From the NCBI GenBank assembly GCA_937124505.1, contig CAKZKV010000316.1, positions 1-19,243 of the forward strand: a DNA stretch of 19,243 nt. The letters are read 5' to 3'. This document shows, piece by piece, positions 15,791-19,243 of this stretch (position 1 is the first letter of the stretch; each line of letters starts with the position of its first letter). A program made the translations under genes and the position numbers. The DNA comes from an uncultured Alphaproteobacteria bacterium (GTDB taxonomy: Bacteria > Pseudomonadota > Alphaproteobacteria > Micavibrionales > Micavibrionaceae). Under the pieces are notes generated by a model that was given only the letters and a program-made list of their open reading frames with translations, was not told where the DNA came from and did not search any database.

Positions 15791-16771
15791 TCAGGCAAAC
15801 AGCTTCTCAACAGCCTCGCGCTCCTCGCGTAGTTCCTTGTCCGTTTCATCCAGACGTTTTTGGGAGAAGTCGTTCATCTGCAGCCCCTGAACAATTTCGT
15901 ATTTTCCGCCCTTGCAGGTAACGGGATAGCCGAAAATCACGCCCTTTTCAATGCCGTAAGAGCCGTCAGATGGCACGGCCATGGAAACCCATTCGCCTTC
16001 TGCTGTGCCCAGCGCCCAGTTCCGCATGTGATCTATGGCAGCATTGGCGGCACTGGCGGCGGAAGACGCCCCGCGTGCTTTGATGATGGCCGCGCCGCGC
16101 TGTTGCACTTCGGGAATAAAGGTGTTTTCGTACCAGTCCTGACCAACCTGAGACAGGGCGTCTTCTCCCTTGACCGTGGTGTGATGCAGGTCAGGATATT
16201 GGGTGGAGCTGTGGTTGCCCCAGATGATGACGTTTTTAACATCGGTGGAATGTGTGCCGGTTTTTTCGGCCAACTGGTTTTTGGCACGGTTATGATCCAG
16301 ACGCACCATCGCAGTGAAACAATTCGGGTCAAGGTCTGGTGCGTTTTGCTGCGCGATCAGGGCATTTGTATTGGCCGGGTTGCCGACCACCAGAACCTTG
16401 ACGTCACGCCTGGCGTGGTCGTTCAGGGCTTTTCCCTGCGGGCCGAAGATTGCGCCGTTGGCTTCCAGAAGGTCTTTCCGTTCCATACCGGGACCGCGGG
16501 GGCGTGCGCCAACCAGAAAGGCAAAATCGACGTCTTTAAAGGCGACATCCATCTGATCTGTGGCAACAATCCCTTGCAGCAGCGGGAAGGCACAGTCGTT
16601 GAGTTCCATGACCACGCCGTTTAAAGCATCCAATGCCGGGGTGATTTCCAGTAAATGCAGGATGACGGGCTGGTCGGGGCCTAACATATCTCCGGCGGCA
16701 AGACGAAACAACAGGGCGTAGCCGATCTGGCCTGCGGCGCCTGTGATGGCAATTCTGACGGGTGTTTTCAT
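15791..16771 (-). CDS. mdh: malate dehydrogenase (NAD-dependent, MalateDH-SF1 / cytosolic-like type)
   Basis: The 326-residue enzyme oxidises malate to oxaloacetate in the TCA cycle. The NAD loop is TGAAGQIGY (10-18), with Glu42 (LLEI) in the ribose-binding position that favours NAD. Substrate residues are Arg92 and Arg98 ([12 protein letters not shown]), Asp159 and Arg162 (VRLDHNRA) and catalytic His187 (WGNHSST). The [15 protein letters not shown] and [10 protein letters not shown] signatures place it with the cytosolic-like bacterial MDHs seen in Burkholderia and Mycobacterium, not with the LDH-like MDH of most alphaproteobacteria I know. The ribosome binding site AAGGAAGG is strong. It stands alone between rpsD and the metallopeptidase gene. 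Confidence 0.96.
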   Translation of the reverse strand: MKTPVRIAITGAAGQIGYALLFRLAAGDMLGPDQPVILHLLEITPALDALNGVVMELNDCAFPLLQGIVATDQMDVAFKDVDFAFLVGARPRGPGMERKDLLEANGAIFGPQGKALNDHARRDVKVLVVGNPANTNALIAQQNAPDLDPNCFTAMVRLDHNRAKNQLAEKTGTHSTDVKNVIIWGNHSSTQYPDLHHTTVKGEDALSQVGQDWYENTFIPEVQQRGAAIIKARGASSAASAANAAIDHMRNWALGTAEGEWVSMAVPSDGSYGIEKGVIFGYPVTCKGGKYEIVQGLQMNDFSQKRLDETDKELREEREAVEKLFA

Positions 16772-16816
16772 GTATAATCCTTCCTTCAGTCAGTCATGAA
16801 ACTCTAGATAGAATTT

Positions 16817-16845
16817 AAAATAAAACCTTTCCCGTACCAGGGCAA
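16817..16845 (-). promoter_or_regulatory. candidate mdh promoter
   Basis: Read on minus, TTGCCC (16845-16840) and TATTTT (16822-16817) are 17 nt apart; each matches four of six consensus bases. This would give a leader of about 35-40 nt. Confidence 0.4.
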
Positions 16846-16945
16846 GGGGATGTTTGCCATTAAGGACGTTGGCTGTTAGGATTGTTCTGATCAATCAGCA
16901 AGGGGTTTTGGTCGCGCAGTTGATAGTGAACATGCGTTTTTGTAT
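16846..16945. other. intergenic stretch between mdh and metallopeptidase promoters
   Basis: No gene is visible. A small inverted repeat, CTGAT-CA-ATCAG, lies at 16887-16898, about 48 nt before the metallopeptidase -35, and could be a protein-binding site. Nothing else stands out. Confidence 0.25.
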
Positions 16946-16974
16946 TGACAGCCATTCGTATTTTGCATACATAG
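16946..16974 (+). promoter_or_regulatory. candidate promoter of the metallopeptidase gene
   Basis: A perfect TTGACA (16946-16951) is followed after 17 nt by TACATA (16969-16974), a weak -10. The leader would be about 37 nt and ends in the very strong ribosome binding site AGAGGGGGGGAG (around 17004-17015). Confidence 0.5.
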
Positions 16975-17017
16975 GAATAGATGCTTATTAAAATATAGAA
17001 AACAGAGGGGGGGAGTT

Positions 17018-17974
17018 ATGTCTGCAAAAGTAAGGGCATCTTCATTATCTCAAGTGTTTGTGGTAGCACTGTCTTCTGGTGTTGCGATGGGCTTGCCAGC
17101 ACATGATGTAGAGGCCGCGCCTTTTGAAAGTGGTGTGACCTGCATTGATATTGGCTCCCGTTGGTCTTTTCCGAATGTTGAAAAACTTCGCTTGCGTCAG
17201 GTTGTGGCGGAGGCGTTTCGTTCCCCAACCGGACGATTGTCATTAAATACGGCGCGAAAAGCCGGAACACCGCTCTGCTATGATAAGGCTCTGCAAGAGC
17301 CAACGCCCTGCGGCAGCAAATTAACCGGGCAGTTATGGGGAGACAAGCTGCGTCTGAATGCCGATACCGAACTTGTTTCACAGGCCAAGACAGCCGTTCA
17401 TGAAGCGCGTCACAAATACCAGTTTCAACGGGGAATTAGCTGGTCAAAGACGGACGGAAATTATCGTGAGGCCGACCGGATTGCGGTTTATTCAGCAATG
17501 GAGGCAGATTCGCGTGTAATTTCCATCCTCTTCGCATGGGAAATGGAGCAGGCCGGTCGTCCTGAACATCTTCAGGAATTAAAAAATCAGCCCTGGTATG
17601 CGCATATGGTGGAAGCCTTTGAAGAAAGTCTTTCCCGAAAGCCGGGGGATATTCTGGAGGCATCCCGCGCCGCCTTTTTAACATTCCGCTCCATTCCAGA
17701 CCTGGCAAAGGATTATGATCATCAGGTTGCAAGCTGGATCGAAAAATATCCTTTTGAGGCCTTTGAGCCGGAGATGCCTGCGGACGTGTTAATGACGCAC
17801 GGACAAATGCAGGCGCTTGGCAATCTTGGGAGATATGGCAATTATATGACGCCGGACGTGATGGCATACATCGCAGGTCTTGCGGATCAGGATGCTTTTG
17901 ATAACCTGATGGCGGCGCGCGTGGAAGAGAGAAAAGACCGTGGCCTTGGAGAGTCTGCTCCGGTCTGCCCTTGA
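17018..17974 (+). CDS. putative exported zinc metallopeptidase, DUF6782-like
   Basis: The 318-residue protein starts with a signal peptide: basic residues 4-6, a hydrophobic core at about 10-27 and a likely cleavage site in VEAAPF near 33-34, so it should act in the periplasm or outside. The zinc site is HEARH (His128, Glu129, His132) in a helix after QAKTAV. A third ligand could be Glu151 (READR) or Glu162 (MEADS), as in glutamate zincins. The pattern HExxH, then EADR about 19 residues later, recalls DUF6782 putative metallopeptidases; I am moderately sure of this. Cysteines 42, 87, 98 and 317 could form disulfides. No substrate is known. A +1 frame stays open for 37 codons past the stop (see findings). 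Confidence 0.75.
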   Translation: MSAKVRASSLSQVFVVALSSGVAMGLPAHDVEAAPFESGVTCIDIGSRWSFPNVEKLRLRQVVAEAFRSPTGRLSLNTARKAGTPLCYDKALQEPTPCGSKLTGQLWGDKLRLNADTELVSQAKTAVHEARHKYQFQRGISWSKTDGNYREADRIAVYSAMEADSRVISILFAWEMEQAGRPEHLQELKNQPWYAHMVEAFEESLSRKPGDILEASRAAFLTFRSIPDLAKDYDHQVASWIEKYPFEAFEPEMPADVLMTHGQMQALGNLGRYGNYMTPDVMAYIAGLADQDAFDNLMAARVEERKDRGLGESAPVCP

Positions 17975-18100
17975 TGCTGTCATAGAGCAATCTGCCTCAG
18001 AAGTGATGAGTGCGCCGCTTTGTGATGACGCAACAGTTACACATGCCTGCCATAAGGACGCGGTTTTTTATAAAGGCATCTTCTTGTAAACGGGGTGATG

Positions 18101-18149
18101 AATTCAGGCATAGAAAACAATGGGTTCCTGTGCCTGAATTTACTTTTTT
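18101..18149 (+). terminator. intrinsic terminator after the metallopeptidase gene
   Basis: AATTCAGGCA (18101-18110) and TGCCTGAATT (18131-18140) pair perfectly; a T-G wobble, an A-T and a G-C pair extend the stem inward. T6 follows at 18144-18149. The 126 nt between the stop codon (17974) and the hairpin hold only the open +1 frame mentioned under findings. Confidence 0.7.
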
Positions 18150-18165
18150 CTGATCCAAAGTTCGT

Positions 18166-18171
18166 TATAAT
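18166..18171 (+). promoter_or_regulatory. candidate -10 box of the DUF1538 pair
   Basis: A perfect TATAAT ends 24 nt before the ATG at 18196. No -35 is visible at the usual distance; the T-run of the preceding terminator occupies that position. The ribosome binding site is weak. Confidence 0.4.
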
Positions 18172-18195
18172 ATTTACAAAAAGAATCAACGGCTT

Positions 18196-18909
18196 ATGAT
18201 CAAAGTTCTTCTCGACAGCCTCCGCGACCTCGCCCCCATTATCGCGGTCATTGCGTTTTTTCAGATTATGGTCTTACAACAACCGTTTCCGGAGCCGGGA
18301 AAAATCCTGATCGGGCTTGTGTGCGTTGTGATGGGGCTGGCCTTGTTTGTACAGGGATTAAACCTGAGCCTGTTTCCGGTTGGGGAAGGGCTGGCCGAGG
18401 CCTTTGCCAAAAAAGGCAGTGTGTTCTGGCTGATTGTCTTTGCCTTTGCATGGGGATTTGGCACGACCGTGGCGGAACCGGCCCTGATTGCGGTGGCGGC
18501 AGAAGCCGCAAAAGTCACAGCGTTGGCCGGATTGATTGAAGATACAGAAACGGACAAGCATACTTACGCCACGGGTCTGCGTTATACGGTGGCGGTCTCC
18601 GTGGGGCTGGCGATTGTTGTTGGTGTGTTGCGTATTCTGAAAGGCTGGCCGATTCACTGGATTATCATGAGCGGATACGTTGCCATCGTCGTGCTGACGC
18701 AGTTCGCCCCGCGGGAGATTATCGGCGTGGCCTATGATTCCGGTGGGGTGACGACTTCGACGATTACCGTACCTCTGGTTACCGCACTGGGTATCGGCTT
18801 GTCCTCCGTGATTAAAGGCCGTAATCCGATGATTGACGGGTTTGGCCTGATCGCCTTTGCCAGCCTGTTTCCGATTGGGTTCGTTCTTGTTTACGGGATG
18901 GTGGTATAG
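18196..18909 (+). CDS. DUF1538 family membrane protein (UmpA/UmpB-like), first copy
   Basis: The 237-residue protein is highly hydrophobic, with about six or seven membrane segments. Family signatures are [12 protein letters not shown] (12-23), [11 protein letters not shown] (87-97) and [21 protein letters not shown]. Two conserved glycine- and acid-bearing stretches within membrane segments suggest an ion path. From memory, a DUF1538 pair (UmpAB) from a Halomonas species was reported as a two-subunit Na+(Li+,K+)/H+ antiporter; whether this pair does the same is inference. The second copy starts 6 nt after its stop, so the two should be cotranslated and assemble together. Confidence 0.9.
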   Translation: MIKVLLDSLRDLAPIIAVIAFFQIMVLQQPFPEPGKILIGLVCVVMGLALFVQGLNLSLFPVGEGLAEAFAKKGSVFWLIVFAFAWGFGTTVAEPALIAVAAEAAKVTALAGLIEDTETDKHTYATGLRYTVAVSVGLAIVVGVLRILKGWPIHWIIMSGYVAIVVLTQFAPREIIGVAYDSGGVTTSTITVPLVTALGIGLSSVIKGRNPMIDGFGLIAFASLFPIGFVLVYGMVV

Positions 18910-18914
18910 AAAGA

Positions 18915-19243
18915 ATGGAAAACAATTTTTTGCAAATCATCTATGACACGTTCCTTTCCACCATTCGTGATGTGGCACCGATTATCATATTGCTGTTGTT
19001 TTTCCAGTATATCGTTTTGCGAAAACCCATCCCCAATTTCAAAAAAGTAGTTGCCGGGTTTGCCTGTATTGTTGCGGGGCTGGCGCTCTTCCTGATCGGG
19101 CTGGAGGAGGCGTTGTTTCCTCTGGGAGATATGATGGCCAAGCAACTGACCGCGCCGGAGTTTATCGGCGGCGGTGAAAAGACCGTGCTACACTGGAGCG
19201 ATTACACCTGGGTTTATATTTTTGCGGCGGCGATCGGGTTTTC
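18915..19243 (+). CDS. DUF1538 family membrane protein, second copy (3' end outside window)
   Basis: The frame opens at ATG 18915, five bases after the first DUF1538 stop, and stays open to the window end (109 residues). It repeats the opening of its neighbour: TIRDVAPIIILLLFFQYIVL aligns with [20 protein letters not shown], and VAGLALFLIGLEEALFPLGD with [21 protein letters not shown] hydrophilic insert with an acidic and glycine-rich stretch (LTAPEFIGGGEKTVLHWSD) precedes the next membrane segment and has no match in the first copy. The two are therefore diverged paralogues rather than a recent duplication. The downstream signatures lie outside the window. Confidence 0.88.
   Translation, partial: MENNFLQIIYDTFLSTIRDVAPIIILLLFFQYIVLRKPIPNFKKVVAGFACIVAGLALFLIGLEEALFPLGDMMAKQLTAPEFIGGGEKTVLHWSDYTWVYIFAAAIGF

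Noticed and set aside
15860..16624. Plus-strand frame of 254 codons opposite mdh, and the similar one at 5068-5802 opposite hisC
   Set aside because: Both are antisense to genes with intact catalytic motifs and have no ribosome binding site or recognisable content.
16772..18195. tRNA, small RNA or CRISPR in the larger intergenic regions
   Set aside because: No cloverleaf, T-loop sequence or spaced direct repeats are visible by eye; only the promoters, repeats and terminator listed.

Overview
The window looks like chromosomal DNA from an alphaproteobacterium of moderate GC. The best evidence is the 203-residue S4 protein, which lacks the N-terminal zinc cysteines, its pairing with a TrmJ-type RNA methyltransferase gene, and a GltX that resembles the second GluRS paralogue of that class. 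I cannot name a genus. A Micavibrio-like or Rhodospirillales-like lineage would fit, but that is a guess. No phage, insertion sequence, CRISPR array, tRNA or rRNA is visible. No stretch longer than about 250 bases lacks a gene.

Layout, left to right. (1) 1-843: the tail of a GNAT acetyltransferase faces, tail to tail, a C39-like (DUF3335) cysteine peptidase. (2) 914-4293, minus strand: a tight operon of asd, a HerA/DUF853-type ATPase and a divergent MetF-like reductase. (3) 4374-6219: a cysteine-rich lipoprotein on plus, convergent with hisC and a translationally linked 103-residue protein of unknown function. (4) 6302-8734: gyrB. (5) 8811-10702: an AT-richer two-component island, a REC-PAS-kinase hybrid facing a stand-alone receiver whose stop codon overlaps its own. 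(6) 10814-14663, plus strand: a polyprenyl diphosphate synthase, gltX, an SGNH hydrolase and a TrmJ-like methyltransferase in one run. (7) 14614-16771, minus strand: a small membrane protein, rpsD with a clear promoter and leader, and mdh. (8) 17018-19243: a putative exported zinc metallopeptidase, then two tandem DUF1538 membrane proteins, the second cut by the window end.

Most of the window is core metabolism (aspartate family, histidine, C1-folate, isoprenoid and TCA enzymes), translation (GltX, S4, TrmJ) and DNA topology (GyrB). I found no convincing new multi-gene defence or biosynthetic system. The items most worth a second look are: the two-component pair, whose -10 boxes both sit exactly 8 nt before the ATG and so suggest leaderless mRNAs; the lipoprotein with two Cx3Cx6Cx3C modules; the split GNAT/C39 pair; the DUF6782-like metallopeptidase with an open +1 frame past its stop; and the UmpAB-like DUF1538 tandem. 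Residue positions were counted by hand, and family assignments come from recognised motifs, not from searches.
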